A stretch of DNA of 64,000 nt from Bog-756 sp963699085 (lineage in GTDB: Bacteria; Actinomycetota; Acidimicrobiia; Acidimicrobiales; RAAP-2), in assembly GCA_963699085.1 (NCBI GenBank), contig CAVOTH010000004.1, forward strand, positions 1,984,001 to 2,048,000, in the 5' to 3' direction. The translations under genes were made by a program, and so were the position numbers. The notes beneath the pieces are model-generated. The model was not told where the DNA came from, ran no database searches, and saw nothing but the letters and a program-made list of their open reading frames with translations. Of this stretch, positions 18,088 to 27,153 are shown in pieces (position 1 is the first letter of the stretch; the number at the start of each line of letters is the position of its first letter).

Positions 18088-18271
18088 CGCTTGACCGCCT
18101 CATGGTGACTCTCTCCACCAGGCCAGCCACGGGTACGCCGTCGGCGTAGGTTCCTCGGTGCGCTCAGCGTCCGGATGACTGTCCACATCGGATGGTTCAG
18201 CTGCAACCATTTCCAAGTCCGAGGCGTGTGTATCGGTAAGGGGTCCTCGATCGATCGATGGAAGGGTGGCG

Positions 18272-18790
18272 GTGAGCAGCCGGAATCAGAATCTTACGGA
18301 CACGTTTGATGACTACTTCAGGTCTGCGAGGCAACCGCTGCTGGCGATGGCCTTCGTGCTGACCGGTGACCTCTGTGTCGCACAGGATCTGACGCAAGAG
18401 GCCCTGATGCGCACCTGGGCCCGATGGGCACGAGTGGCGTCCTATGACGATCCTCACGCATGGACCCGCCGGGTTCTCTACAACCTCGCCATGAGCCAGA
18501 AACGACGTGATCGAGTCCGGCGAGCGTCGATTGTCGAGCGCGCCCGGTCGACACCGGCTCCGAACGACTCACACCTCATACTGGCAACGGCCTTGCGCTC
18601 GTTACCCGAGAACCAAGCTCACGCTCTCGTGCTTCATGACGGGGCAGGCCTATCCGTGGCCGAGGTCGCACTCGCCATGAAGGTTCCCGAAGGCACCGTC
18701 AAATCCTGGTTGAGCCGGGGGAGATCGGCGGCTGCGAAATCGATCAACTCGACCGATTTCACTCCAAAGGAGGGACATGATCCACACTGA
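18272..18790 (+). CDS. ECF RNA polymerase sigma factor (SigE-like subfamily)
   Basis: Region 2: DDYFRSARQPLLAMAFVLTG, then DLTQEALMRTWARW and the 2.4 segment DDPHAWTRRVLYNLAMSQKR. Region 4 has LRSLPENQAHALVLHDGAGL, VAEVALAMKVPEGTVKSWL and SRGRSAA. Length of about 172 residues is normal, with no C-terminal SnoaL extension. GTG 18272 is preferred over GTG 18266 because GGAAGGG ends at 18266, five bases before it. The 3' end overlaps the PASTA gene by 14 bases, the arrangement usual for a sigma and its anti-sigma factor. Confidence 0.92.
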   Translation: MSSRNQNLTDTFDDYFRSARQPLLAMAFVLTGDLCVAQDLTQEALMRTWARWARVASYDDPHAWTRRVLYNLAMSQKRRDRVRRASIVERARSTPAPNDSHLILATALRSLPENQAHALVLHDGAGLSVAEVALAMKVPEGTVKSWLSRGRSAAAKSINSTDFTPKEGHDPH

Positions 18791-19445
18791 CGAACAGATC
18801 CAGGACCTCGTCCGGGAGATGTACACAACTGCCGAGTCCACTGATTGGCAGCTCACCGCAGAAGACGTGCGCAACCATCGGGTTCACCACCGATTTCCAG
18901 TTCCGGACGCGAAGGTGATGCTCCTGGCCGCGGCTGCGGTGGTCCTCATCGTGATCGGCTTCGGCGTGGCCAGAGGCACCCAGCCCCACAGGTCAATTGC
19001 CGGTAGTTCTACGACGACTACATCGCCGACCACCGTGATCACAGTCACCGTGCCCGCCGGAGCGGTCGACGCAACGGTTGCCCACGCATCGGCGATCATG
19101 AGCTCGGCCGGTCTGAAGGTCACTGAGCATTACGTGTCGAACTCGTCAGCGGCTGGCAGAGTCCTTGCCGTGACACCCAGTGTGGGTGATTCCGTGGCCA
19201 GGGGTTCGACGATAATCCTGACCGTTTCCAGTGGCCCATCCGCCGTGCATGCCCCGAACGTGGTGGGCTTGACTCAGGCGGCCGCTGCGGCCGCACTCGG
19301 TCAGGCAGGCCTCAACGTGGGATCCATCACTACGGTTCAGAGCACGAGCTTCACTACTGGTGACGTCGTGAGCCAGGACCCTGCAGCGGATAGCTCACTT
19401 CCACCCGGGGCATCGGTCAGTCTCACCGTGTCCTCCGGGCCGTGA
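18777..19445 (+). CDS. Single-pass membrane protein with two extracellular PASTA domains; candidate anti-sigma factor
   Basis: 222 residues. A short cytosolic part (1-45, helical, MIHTDEQIQDLVREMYTTAE) is followed by one membrane helix (VMLLAAAAVVLIVIGFGVA), a Thr/Ser linker, and two PASTA-like repeats: VPAGAVDATVAHASAIMSSA...VTPSVGDSVARGSTIILTVSSG and APNVVGLTQAAAAAALGQAG...SQDPAADSSLPPGASVSLTVSSG. PASTA domains bind peptidoglycan fragments or beta-lactams in PknB and PBPs. Its overlap with the ECF gene and its topology suggest an anti-sigma role with a cell-wall sensor outside. No recognised anti-sigma zinc motif is visible in the cytosolic part. Confidence 0.85.
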   Translation: MIHTDEQIQDLVREMYTTAESTDWQLTAEDVRNHRVHHRFPVPDAKVMLLAAAAVVLIVIGFGVARGTQPHRSIAGSSTTTTSPTTVITVTVPAGAVDATVAHASAIMSSAGLKVTEHYVSNSSAAGRVLAVTPSVGDSVARGSTIILTVSSGPSAVHAPNVVGLTQAAAAAALGQAGLNVGSITTVQSTSFTTGDVVSQDPAADSSLPPGASVSLTVSSGP

Positions 19446-19461
19446 GGATGGCCGGAATGAC

Positions 19462-19484
19462 CGGCTCGGGGTCTATCCGAGCCG
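19462..19484. terminator. Bidirectional terminator-like hairpin
   Basis: CGGCTCGG - GGTCTAT - CCGAGCCG, eight perfect pairs, overlaps the stop codon of the methyltransferase and follows the PASTA gene. A second small stem (GCCGG-AATGA-CCGGC) precedes and partly shares its bases. It lies between convergent genes. Confidence 0.6.
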
Positions 19485-20300
19485 AGGCGCGGTGATCAGG
19501 ACCGTCTCGAAGTTCATGACGAACGAACCGCCATGATCGTCGATGGCCGAGCCGATGGCTTCGAACAGGCGGTCTCGGACTGTCGGTTCGAGGGCGGCGT
19601 GGTCACTCAGTGAGGCAAGCAGGTCCAGCCACTCATCCCGCCGGTAGATCCGCGTCCACGGGAACCATTTCTCTGTCGGCGCACCAAAGACTGGCGTCGC
19701 CGAGACGGCGTCGAACACGGAGCCGAGGCCGGCCCTGAAGTCGGACACTCGATCGGCCGCGTACCCCCTGAACAATCGGTGGCTGCCGGGCGGCACGACA
19801 CGCCCGTATACCCCCTCGAGCGCATCGGCCAGATCATCGGGCTGACTCCCCACGTTCCAGATCAGACCAAGCTTGCCCTCCGGTCGCAGCACAGAGGCCG
19901 ACTTGACGGTGGCGATGGGCAGGTCGAGCCAGTGCCAGGCCTGCGCCGAAGTCACCCGGTCGAACGTCCGACCAGCAGCGTCCCAGCCTTCGAAAGCCGC
20001 GATCTCCACTTCGATCCCATGACCGCGGGCGATCTCCGCCATTCGCGGACCAAGTTCGACTCCCAGCACGTTCGCGCCACGCTGAGCAATCTGTCGTGAA
20101 GCAATCCCGGTCCCACAGCCCACGTCGAGAACATCCAGGCCAGCAGGCGCCGGACCGAGCAGCTCGTCGATCACCGCGTCGGGATACGTCGGCCGGAATC
20201 GGTCATATGCCTCGGCTTGCTCATCGAACAACCTCGAACGCTCCCGAGCCAGAGGACGCGCTATCAAACGGTCACCTTCGCTCGCGTTCACGGACGCCAT
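19473..20300 (-). CDS. Class I SAM-dependent methyltransferase (Methyltransf_11-like)
   Basis: 275 residues. N-terminal FDEQAEAYDRFRPTYPDAVI is the typical lead-in, motif I is VLDVGCGTGIASRQIAQRG, motif II VLGVELGPRMAEIARGHGIE, then RVTSAQAWHWLD and LRPEGKLGLIWNV. This matches a large uncharacterised small-molecule methyltransferase group. Acceptor unknown. ATG 20300 is consistent with the family start. Confidence 0.85.
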   Translation of the reverse strand: MASVNASEGDRLIARPLARERSRLFDEQAEAYDRFRPTYPDAVIDELLGPAPAGLDVLDVGCGTGIASRQIAQRGANVLGVELGPRMAEIARGHGIEVEIAAFEGWDAAGRTFDRVTSAQAWHWLDLPIATVKSASVLRPEGKLGLIWNVGSQPDDLADALEGVYGRVVPPGSHRLFRGYAADRVSDFRAGLGSVFDAVSATPVFGAPTEKWFPWTRIYRRDEWLDLLASLSDHAALEPTVRDRLFEAIGSAIDDHGGSFVMNFETVLITAPRLG

Positions 20301-20342
20301 CCTGCCTCAGACCGCCAGCTGGGGCGAGACAGCTCGTCCAGC

Positions 20343-20786
20343 TCACTCGTGCGAGGAGGCAAAGATCGAGTGCGGACTCAACGCGTCAGTCAGCACTCGG
20401 CGCTGGGTGAATCTCCACTCGCCCTCGATCACGCCGTACTCGTCCAAGTAGCGGCCCCAATGGTCCAACCCGACTGAAGTCAGTACGAAGAAGTAGCACC
20501 GTCCGGTCGCCGTATTCTCGTCGACAAGATCGATTTGGTGCGTAGCCGTGCAATGACGGAGATAGGCAGGACGATCCCCCGGCCTCGACGTCTGCTCGGG
20601 CACCCCGCTGAACACCTGTCGAAGTTGGTCGACGCCGTGGTGAGCAACGCCATTGATCTCGACAGTCGCATCCGGTGCGAACAGCACGAGCATGCGGTCG
20701 AAGAGCCCGCTGTCGCCGTAGGAGTTGTAACGGGTCACCAGATCGCGGATCGCTTCTCGTGCAAGGAGATCAGAGAGTTGAAGCAT
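20343..20786 (-). CDS. SnoaL-like (NTF2-fold) protein
   Basis: About 147 residues of the SnoaL_4 type: LLAREAIRDLVTRYNSYGDS, LFAPDATVEINGVAHHG, ATHQIDLVDENTATGRCYF and GVIEGEWRFTQRRV. These small alpha+beta barrels act as hydratases, isomerases or ligand-binding proteins; the substrate is not predictable. ATG 20786 gives the conserved family N-terminus; an in-frame GTG at 20804 is possible. It lies just downstream of the ArsR operon, in the same orientation. Confidence 0.8.
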   Translation of the reverse strand: MLQLSDLLAREAIRDLVTRYNSYGDSGLFDRMLVLFAPDATVEINGVAHHGVDQLRQVFSGVPEQTSRPGDRPAYLRHCTATHQIDLVDENTATGRCYFFVLTSVGLDHWGRYLDEYGVIEGEWRFTQRRVLTDALSPHSIFASSHE

Positions 20787-20841
20787 GGGAAGATCATCTC
20801 GCACAGCGCCGGTACGTGCTGGAATCGCGAGGCTTCTGCAC

Positions 20842-21150
20842 CTAGATGTCGCCGGCGAATCGGTCGATCCACGATCCAGCTATCCCGAGAAGGTGCTGTG
20901 TGTTGAGGAGATACTTGCGCTCACGACCACGGATCTCAACGTGGACCAATCCGGCTTCTTCCAGGATCCGCAAGTGACGCGTCGTCGTTGGCCACGAGCA
21001 GTCGAACCGGGCAGCAATGGCGCCCGAAGTCATCTCGCCACCCCTTGCATGCAGGACGCTCAGGATCGTCCTTCTCGACTGGTGTGCGAGTGCGCCAAAT
21101 ACCAGCTCGAGGTCCTCGAGGTCTGCCAACCCCCGGGGGATTGGACTCAA
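20842..21150 (-). CDS. ArsR-family winged-helix regulator
   Basis: Small HTH repressor: DLELVFGALAHQSRRTILSV, the recognition helix EMTSGAIAARFDCSWPTTTRHLRIL, then EEAGLVHVEIRGRERKYLLN. No metal-binding ELCVCDL-type box, so it belongs to the non-metal subgroup that often controls END/SRPBCC or similar genes. TTG 21150 overlaps the upstream stop as TTGA and fits coupling; GTG 21189 is an alternative. It shares an operon and an operator with the upstream 105-residue protein. Confidence 0.85.
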   Translation of the reverse strand: MSPIPRGLADLEDLELVFGALAHQSRRTILSVLHARGGEMTSGAIAARFDCSWPTTTRHLRILEEAGLVHVEIRGRERKYLLNTQHLLGIAGSWIDRFAGDI

Positions 21151-21464
21151 CGGCGGAGGTCGAGCGGAAGATAATGGGGAAATTCCCACTTGGGTTGCCC
21201 ATCGCGTGCCTCAAGATGGGGATCCATTTGCGCCCAGAGCGTCAGCACTTCGGGATGCTCATGTGCGAGTCCGAATCCTCCATCTATCCAGGTGAAGATC
21301 TCAACGTAGGTGGATTCGTCGGTATGCCGAAGAACCTGCGACCGGTCGTCGGTGACGAAGCCGAGAGTGTGAAGCGTGGACCAATGTCGGGCCAGGAGAG
21401 CCTCGAACTGCTCCTGAGCATCGGGGCGGACTCGGTACGTGCAGATGACCGTTTCATTAGCCAT
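21147..21464 (-). CDS. Small protein, antibiotic-monooxygenase-like (ABM/dimeric ferredoxin-like fold)
   Basis: 105 residues: MANETVICTYRVRPDAQEQF, LLARHWSTLHTLGFVTDD, then YVEIFTWIDGGFGLAHEHPE and LWAQMDPHLEA. The beta-alpha-beta pattern and the position of W/H residues recall ABM or EthD-like small proteins, but catalytic function cannot be assigned. ATG 21464 lies inside the operator region. First gene of the ArsR operon. Confidence 0.65.
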   Translation of the reverse strand: MANETVICTYRVRPDAQEQFEALLARHWSTLHTLGFVTDDRSQVLRHTDESTYVEIFTWIDGGFGLAHEHPEVLTLWAQMDPHLEARDGQPKWEFPHYLPLDLRR

Positions 21465-21480
21465 ACTGCTAATTGTTAGC
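21457..21480 (-). promoter_or_regulatory. ArsR operator with two overlapping inverted repeats
   Basis: GCTAA-TTG-TTAGC (21468-21480) and TTAGC-N6-GCTAA (21457-21472) share one arm, giving three evenly spaced half-sites across the start codon of the first operon gene. TAACAAT on the minus strand would serve as -10. Autoregulation by the downstream ArsR protein is the obvious reading. Confidence 0.6.
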
Positions 21481-21627
21481 TGGTCTGCTCACTGTGTCAA
21501 GCGGTCATCCGCGTTAGCTCGCCAGACCGCCCGACGCCGATTTGCGGCCCGATGATTCCGGTGTCTCCCGACCGTCTGTACTGTGTCTAATCCGGTCGAT
21601 CGGAACCACACGGGGAGGTTGATCCCA

Positions 21628-22275
21628 ATGCAGAGGTTGCTGGTGCGGAATTTCTCGATCTCGTTGGATGGCTACGCGGCTGGACCCAGTCAGGATCTCG
21701 ACGATCCACTCGGGGTGGGTGGCATGCAGCTCCACGATTGGATCTTCGCCACCCGAAGCGGCAACCGAATGATCGGCAGAGATGACGGTAGCGAGGGGCT
21801 CGACGATGACTTCTTCGGGGGCCGGGCATCTGGGGTCGGTGCCACGATCATGGGTCGGAATATGTTCGGACCGATACGTGGTCCGTGGGGCGAAAGCGAT
21901 TGGACCGGATGGTGGGGAGAGGAGCCTCCTTTTCACCACCCAGTCTTCGTGCTCACTCACCACCCACATCCCTCAGTCGAGATGCAAGGGGGAACGACCT
22001 TCCATTTCGTCGACGGCGGGATCGAAGCGGCTCTCAGTGCAGCATTCGAATCAGCGGGTGGCCGAGACGTCCTCGTCGGCGGTGGCGCAGCCACCATCAG
22101 GCAATTCCTTCGTGCTTCGCTGATTGATGAGCTACATCTGGTGATTGTGCCGGTCTTGCTCGGTGCGGGCGAACGACTCTTCGACGATCTCGGCCCCAGT
22201 GTCAGTAGTTACCGGTGCGTTGAACACGTATGTTCGCCAGCCGTAACCCACGTTCGGCTCGTACGGACCGGTTGA
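21628..22275 (+). CDS. Dihydrofolate reductase-like (RibD C-terminal domain) protein
   Basis: 215 residues with the RibD_C/DHFR-like fold: NFSISLDGYAAGPSQ at the start, ATIMGRNMFGPIRGPWG, HPVFVLTHHPHPSVEMQGGT and the NADPH-site motif VLVGGGAATIRQFL, then DELHLVIVPVLLGAGERLF. Members are NADPH-dependent reductases of unknown substrate, common beside HTH regulators in actinobacteria. ATG 21628 has GGGGAGG upstream. Divergent from the ArsR operon with 164 bases between. Confidence 0.88.
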   Translation: MQRLLVRNFSISLDGYAAGPSQDLDDPLGVGGMQLHDWIFATRSGNRMIGRDDGSEGLDDDFFGGRASGVGATIMGRNMFGPIRGPWGESDWTGWWGEEPPFHHPVFVLTHHPHPSVEMQGGTTFHFVDGGIEAALSAAFESAGGRDVLVGGGAATIRQFLRASLIDELHLVIVPVLLGAGERLFDDLGPSVSSYRCVEHVCSPAVTHVRLVRTG

Positions 22276-22461
22276 GATGTCGCCGCCGGGCGCCAGCTCC
22301 GAGGGTACCGACCGAGTTCAACGAATCTCTCCAGTGATAATCGAGCCCTCTCGCCATTGAGGTGCCGGTAAGGGATAGTCGACAACGTGAGGCACTGCGG
22401 GAGAATTTCCCGCAGGACATCTTGGACGGCTCCGTCACCCTTTTTCCGCGTGCCTCCGGCG

Positions 22462-22534
22462 TGCCCACGGCAGGATTCGAACCTGCGACGCACGGTTTAG
22501 GAAACCGACGCTCTATCCCCTGAGCTACGTGGGC
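22462..22534 (-). tRNA. tRNA-Arg (anticodon CCT)
   Basis: 73 bases. Acceptor arms GCCCACG/CGTGGGC, D-arm AGCTCAGGGGATAGAGC, anticodon loop TTCCTAA flanked by CGGT/ACCG, T-arm with GGTTCGAATCC, discriminator A. CCA is not encoded. All canonical positions are in place; the first anticodon-stem pair is a T-T mismatch. Confidence 0.95.
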
Positions 22535-22678
22535 GGGAAGGGGCCAGACCACTGGCCGACAGCAGAGGCACGATGGCTACCTCACCTCGGTCAGGCTAGT
22601 GCGGACACCCTGATCAATTGATCGAACGGCGATCAAACGGACCGGCCCGGGACAGTCGGCGTAGCTACCATTCCCGCC

Positions 22679-22864
22679 GTGAGCGACGAGCCGACAAGGG
22701 AACAGGACCACACCGGGCGCTACTCCACCGCGGGCGGGCCACCCCGTATGAGTCAACCCTGCGCCGGGTGTGCCGATCCAGTGGCCACCCGGCACGCGGC
22801 CCCCGGGGGCCCGGTATGGCTCTGCCCGTCGTGCGCAGCATCGGCCGATCTGGGATGTCCCTGA
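22679..22864 (+). CDS. Small zinc-ribbon-like protein
   Basis: 61 residues from GTG 22679 with CAGC near residue 28 and CPSC near residue 49, each in a loop context typical of a treble-clef or ribbon knuckle (QPCAGCADPVATRH and VWLCPSCAAS). TACCAT ends seven bases before the start, a leaderless arrangement. Function unknown. It ends 56 bases before the mannosidase gene and could be co-transcribed. Confidence 0.5.
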   Translation: MSDEPTREQDHTGRYSTAGGPPRMSQPCAGCADPVATRHAAPGGPVWLCPSCAASADLGCP

Positions 22865-22919
22865 CCCCCATTCGCACGGCGATCGGGTACTCACCCGTCT
22901 GATGGAACAGGATGAGTGC

Positions 22920-25510
22920 ATGGCACAGGACATCCTGATCGTCTCGCACACCCATTGGGACCGCGAGTGGTACCGCACCTTCGAAGCATTCCGGGCCCGC
23001 CTTGTCGACACCGTCGACCGGGTCCTCGACCAGCTCGACGAAGACCCGGGCTGGAGCTTCCTCCTCGATGGCCAGTCCATCGTCGTCGAGGACTACCTGA
23101 ACGTACGGCCGACGGAGCGCGACCGACTTGTCCGCGCCGTCACCTCGGGACGCCTGGCCATCGGTCCCTGGTACGTCCAACCCGACTCGTTGCTCCCCTC
23201 CGGTGAAAGCCACGTGCGCAACCTGCTCGAGGGTCGGCGGGTCGCCGAGTCCTTCGGGGGCTCCTCGCTGGTGGCCTACGCCCCGGACTCCTTCGGGCAC
23301 CCGGCACAGTTCCCCCAGATCTTCGCCGGATTCGGCCTCGCCCCCTTTGTCCACTGGCGCGGGAATGGCAACGAAGTCGACCGCGTCGGTTCCGTCTACA
23401 CATGGGAGGCACCCGACGGCAGCGCAGTGCTCGATTATGTACTGGCCCGCGGCTACTTCTCAGCAGCCGGCCTTCCGGACGACCCCGAAGTGGCGGCCGA
23501 AGGCCTGAAAGGAGTGGTCGAACAGTCCGAGCCGATCGAGCGGGCACCGCTGGTGTTGATGAACGGCATCGACCACATGTACCCCCAGCCCCACACCGCG
23601 ACGATCGCCGGCCTGCTGTCGGAGCGCGTCGGTGGCGAGGTGCGCCGGGGCCTTCTCGACGACCTCCGCCCGATGGCCGACCCCGAAGGCCGGCCCCGCT
23701 ACAGCGGCGAGTTACTCGGTGGCCGACTCTCCAACCTGCTGCCCGGGGTGTGGTCGTCGCGCCTCCACCTCAAACTGGCGAACCGCCGAGCGGAGCGGGC
23801 CGTCATCGGATGGGCCGAGCCTTTCACCGCCCTCGGGGTGGCTCTGGGGCTGGCCGACGAGACCCCCTCCCTCTTCACCGCCCGCCGGGCCCTCCTCGCC
23901 AATCAGGCGCACGATTCGATCGGCGGCTGCTCACAGGACGAGGTCCACCGTCAGATGGCCGGACGGACCGCTACCGCCGTCGAGCTCGCCGACGAAACGA
24001 CGGCCCGGGTACTGCAGCGGTTGGCCGGACTGGGTCTGGACCGTCACATGACCTGGAACACCCGCATCGAACTGGCCGTGTTCAACCCCTCCCCCGATCC
24101 CGCTCCGACGTGGTCCGGATACCGCTCGACGGTTTCCCCCTGTTCCGGATCTCCTATGACGGCGCCGACGTGCACCCGCTCTCGATGGCGGCGGGCACCG
24201 TGGCCGGGTACGAGGTGAACGGGCGACCCGTCCGTCTGATCCGGTCCGAGGACCCCGACCGGGTACGCATCATCGAGGACTGGCCGGCTGTCGACGTCGA
24301 ACTCGTGGTCGAGGACGTCCCTCCGCTGGGATACCGGCGTATCGAGCTGGTTCCGTCCGAGGCCCACGACGACGTGGTGGACGACGGGCGCACCATAGGA
24401 GACGAAACCGGCCTCCAGGTGGAAGTGGCCACCGACGGCACACTGACGGTGAGAAGAGGCGAGCTCGTGCTGTCCGGACTCTGCGGTGTCGAGGACCTGG
24501 GCGATCGCGGTGACTCCTACGACTTCGACCCGGTGGACGATGATCCCGGGGCCTTGATCCGATCGCTCGACATCGAGCGCCGGCGGCACCCCTCGGGAAT
24601 CGAGCGGCTGGTGATCACCCGCACGTTCGAGTTGCCCGCACGGGTGCGACCGGAGCGTGACCGGCGCTCGGACGACACCGTCGAACTGACCGTGCGAACC
24701 GAGGTTCGCCTCGTCAGCGGAGTCGACCGGGTCGACCTGCACGTCACCACCGACAACCCGGCCGAAGATCACCGGCTCCGGCTCCTCTTCCCCACTGGCG
24801 TCCCGACCGAGTCCTTCGTGGCCGCCACCACATTCGACGCCGGGATCCGACCCACCGCGCCCCAGGACGCAGAAGGCTGGTGGCACCCGGCTCCTGACAC
24901 CTTCCCCCATCAGGGCTGGATAGCGGCCAACGGACTCGTCGTCGGGGCCCCCGGTCTGCCGGAGGCCGAGGTGACCGCCGAGGGAACGATTGTGCTGACC
25001 CTGCTACGCGCAGTGGGGTGGCTCAGCCACATCGAACTCGGACGTCGTCCCATCGCCGCGGGGCCCGCCATGCCGGCCCCGGGGGCGCAGTGCCCCGATG
25101 GGATCTCCGCCGATATCACGCTGCGTCTGTTCGATCCCTCGACGCCCCTCGATGTCGGACGGGTGTCGGCTGATGCCATCGCCGACGAGCTGGGCCTGCG
25201 GGCCGTGCCCGCGGGTCCGGACCCGATCGTGGCCGAGGGGGCGGAGATACTGCGTGTCGCCCCCGAGGGTTTGGTGCTCTCCGCCCTCAAGCCGGCCGAG
25301 GACGGCGACGGCGTGGTACTCCGCCTGCTCAATCCCTCCGGCCAGGAGATTGCCGCCACCGTTGATTTCGGTCTGCCCATAGTGGCCGCCGAATCGGTTC
25401 GGCTCGACGAGCACCCCGATGGCCGCGGCGCGGAACTCGAGGGCGATCGGGTTCGACTCGACCTCGGACCTCACGCTCTGCGGTCGATACGGATGCGCAT
25501 CCGCGGCTGA
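22920..25510 (+). CDS. Glycoside hydrolase family 38 alpha-mannosidase, interrupted
   Basis: About 863 residues after correction. Zinc and catalytic motifs of GH38 are intact: HTHWDREWYRTFEAFR at the N-terminus, nucleophile Asp in YAPDSFGHPAQFPQI, and the metal His in LANQAHDSIGGCSQDEVH. The C-terminal beta-sandwich follows in the next frame after a break at 24099-24101, where FNPSPDP should continue RSDVVRIPLDGFPLF; one C missing from a run explains it. No signal peptide is seen, so cytosolic, trimming alpha-mannosides such as mannosylglycerate-type or glycan fragments. ATG 22920 is used. No sugar transporter is adjacent. Resembles the MngB group more than lysosomal enzymes. Confidence 0.85.
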
Positions 25511-25588
25511 CGGTGCTGCGATTGGCATGATGCACCGGAGGCTGGCAACCTGGCCTCGCCGCCCTTCCTGACGTTTTTCCGGAGCCCC

Positions 25589-27052
25589 ATGCCACTGTTG
25601 TCCAAGCGATCCAGCTACAAGGTCACGTTCGCCGTCCTGCTCCTCGGGACCATCGCCTATGCGCTTCTGCAGTCGCTGGTATCCCCCGTGTTGCCCACCA
25701 TCGAGAAAGAATTCAACACCTCCCAGAACACGGCCACCTGGGTGATCACCGCATTCCTGCTGTCGGCGTCGATCTTCACCCCCATACTCGGCCGGGTCGG
25801 CGACATGGTGGGCAAGGAGCGGATGCTGGTGGTCACCCTCGCCGCGTTGGCCGCCGGCTCGGTCATCGCCGGCCTCGCCCAGTCGATCACCGTGCTCATC
25901 ATCGCCCGTGCCGTCCAGGGGATCGGCGGGGCCGTGCTCCCGCTCTCGTTCGGCATCGTCCGCGACGAGTTCCCCGGCGTGAAGGTCCCGGGGGCGGTGG
26001 GCATCATCGCGGCGATGGCCGCGGTGGGAGGCGGCGCCGGGATCGTGCTGGCCGGACCGATCGTAGAGAATCTCAATTTCCATTGGCTGTTCTGGATCCC
26101 GATGGGCATCGCCACCATCGCCGCCATATGCGCCTGGGTCTTCGTGCCCGAGTCACCGGTGCGCACACCGGGTCGGATCAGCTGGTTGGCCGCCGTACTG
26201 CTGTCCGGGTGGCTGGTGGCCCTGCTGCTCGGTGTCAGCGAGGCTCCGTCGTGGGGTTGGGGTTCGGCCCGGGTGCTCGGTCTCATCGCACTGGCCATGG
26301 TGCTGATCGTGGTCTGGATCGCCGTCGAACTCCGGTCCAAGGACCCGTTGATCGACATGACGATGATGCGGCGCCGGGCGGTGTGGACCAACAACCTGGT
26401 GGCTTTCATGTTCGGAATGGGCATGTACTCCGTCATTGCTTTCCTGCCGGCGTTCGTCCAGACCCCGAAGTACACCGGCTACGGGTTCGGAGCCAGCATC
26501 ATCCAGTCCGGGCTGTTCCTACTGCCGCTCACCATCACCATGTTCTTCGGTGGACTCCTGAGTGGCCGGCTCGCCGCCACCATCGGTTCGAAGTCGGCGG
26601 TGATCATCGGCTCGGCCGCCTCGACCTGCGCCTATCTGATGCTGGCCTTCGCCCACCACCAGGCCTGGGAGATCTACCTGGCCAGCACCCTGCTCGGCGT
26701 CGGGCTGGGGCTCGCCTTCTCGGCCATGTCCAACCTGATCGTCCAGGCCGTGCCGATGGCACAGACCGGCGTGGCCAGCGGGATGAACGCCAACATCCGA
26801 ACCATCGGCGGTGCCATCGGCGCCGCCATCATGTCAAGCATCATCGCCTCCGAGATCCTCCGGGACGGCTACCCGGCCCAATCGGACTACACCAAGGGCT
26901 TCGCCTTCCTGGCTGTCATGACCGTGGTGGCCATCGTGGCCGCGGTGTTCATCCCCAAGGCCCCCGGGGCGGGCGCTGACCCCGACCTCTCCCACCACCT
27001 CGAGCACGCCGAGCTGTCGGTGGTTCCCGGCGGGTCCATCGCCGAGTACTGA
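25589..27052 (+). CDS. DHA2-like MFS transporter
   Basis: 487 residues, 14 hydrophobic segments: SPVLPTIEKEFNTSQNTATW, ILGRVGDMVGKERMLV as the loop 2-3 motif, RAVQGIGGAVLPLSFGIVRD, and the later motif GVASGMNANIRTIGGAIGAA. Expected proton-coupled exporter in the inner membrane. The first helix lacks the D-x-T-V/I-V-N signature Asp (SLVSPVLPTI), so it is a divergent subgroup. The substrate is unknown. It lies 78 bases downstream of the mannosidase. Confidence 0.88.
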   Translation: MPLLSKRSSYKVTFAVLLLGTIAYALLQSLVSPVLPTIEKEFNTSQNTATWVITAFLLSASIFTPILGRVGDMVGKERMLVVTLAALAAGSVIAGLAQSITVLIIARAVQGIGGAVLPLSFGIVRDEFPGVKVPGAVGIIAAMAAVGGGAGIVLAGPIVENLNFHWLFWIPMGIATIAAICAWVFVPESPVRTPGRISWLAAVLLSGWLVALLLGVSEAPSWGWGSARVLGLIALAMVLIVVWIAVELRSKDPLIDMTMMRRRAVWTNNLVAFMFGMGMYSVIAFLPAFVQTPKYTGYGFGASIIQSGLFLLPLTITMFFGGLLSGRLAATIGSKSAVIIGSAASTCAYLMLAFAHHQAWEIYLASTLLGVGLGLAFSAMSNLIVQAVPMAQTGVASGMNANIRTIGGAIGAAIMSSIIASEILRDGYPAQSDYTKGFAFLAVMTVVAIVAAVFIPKAPGAGADPDLSHHLEHAELSVVPGGSIAEY

Positions 27053-27153
27053 CGGACCGGTCGGGCGGGCTCACGGGTCTGTCTCGCGACCTACGATCGA
27101 TGCCGAGCGACCGGCATCGGCCGGCACGCCACCGGAATGAACGTGGAGCAGCC

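Noticed and set aside
22440..22461. Terminator after tRNA-Arg
   Set aside because: There is a short run of A on the tRNA strand but the preceding stem is only three to four pairs.
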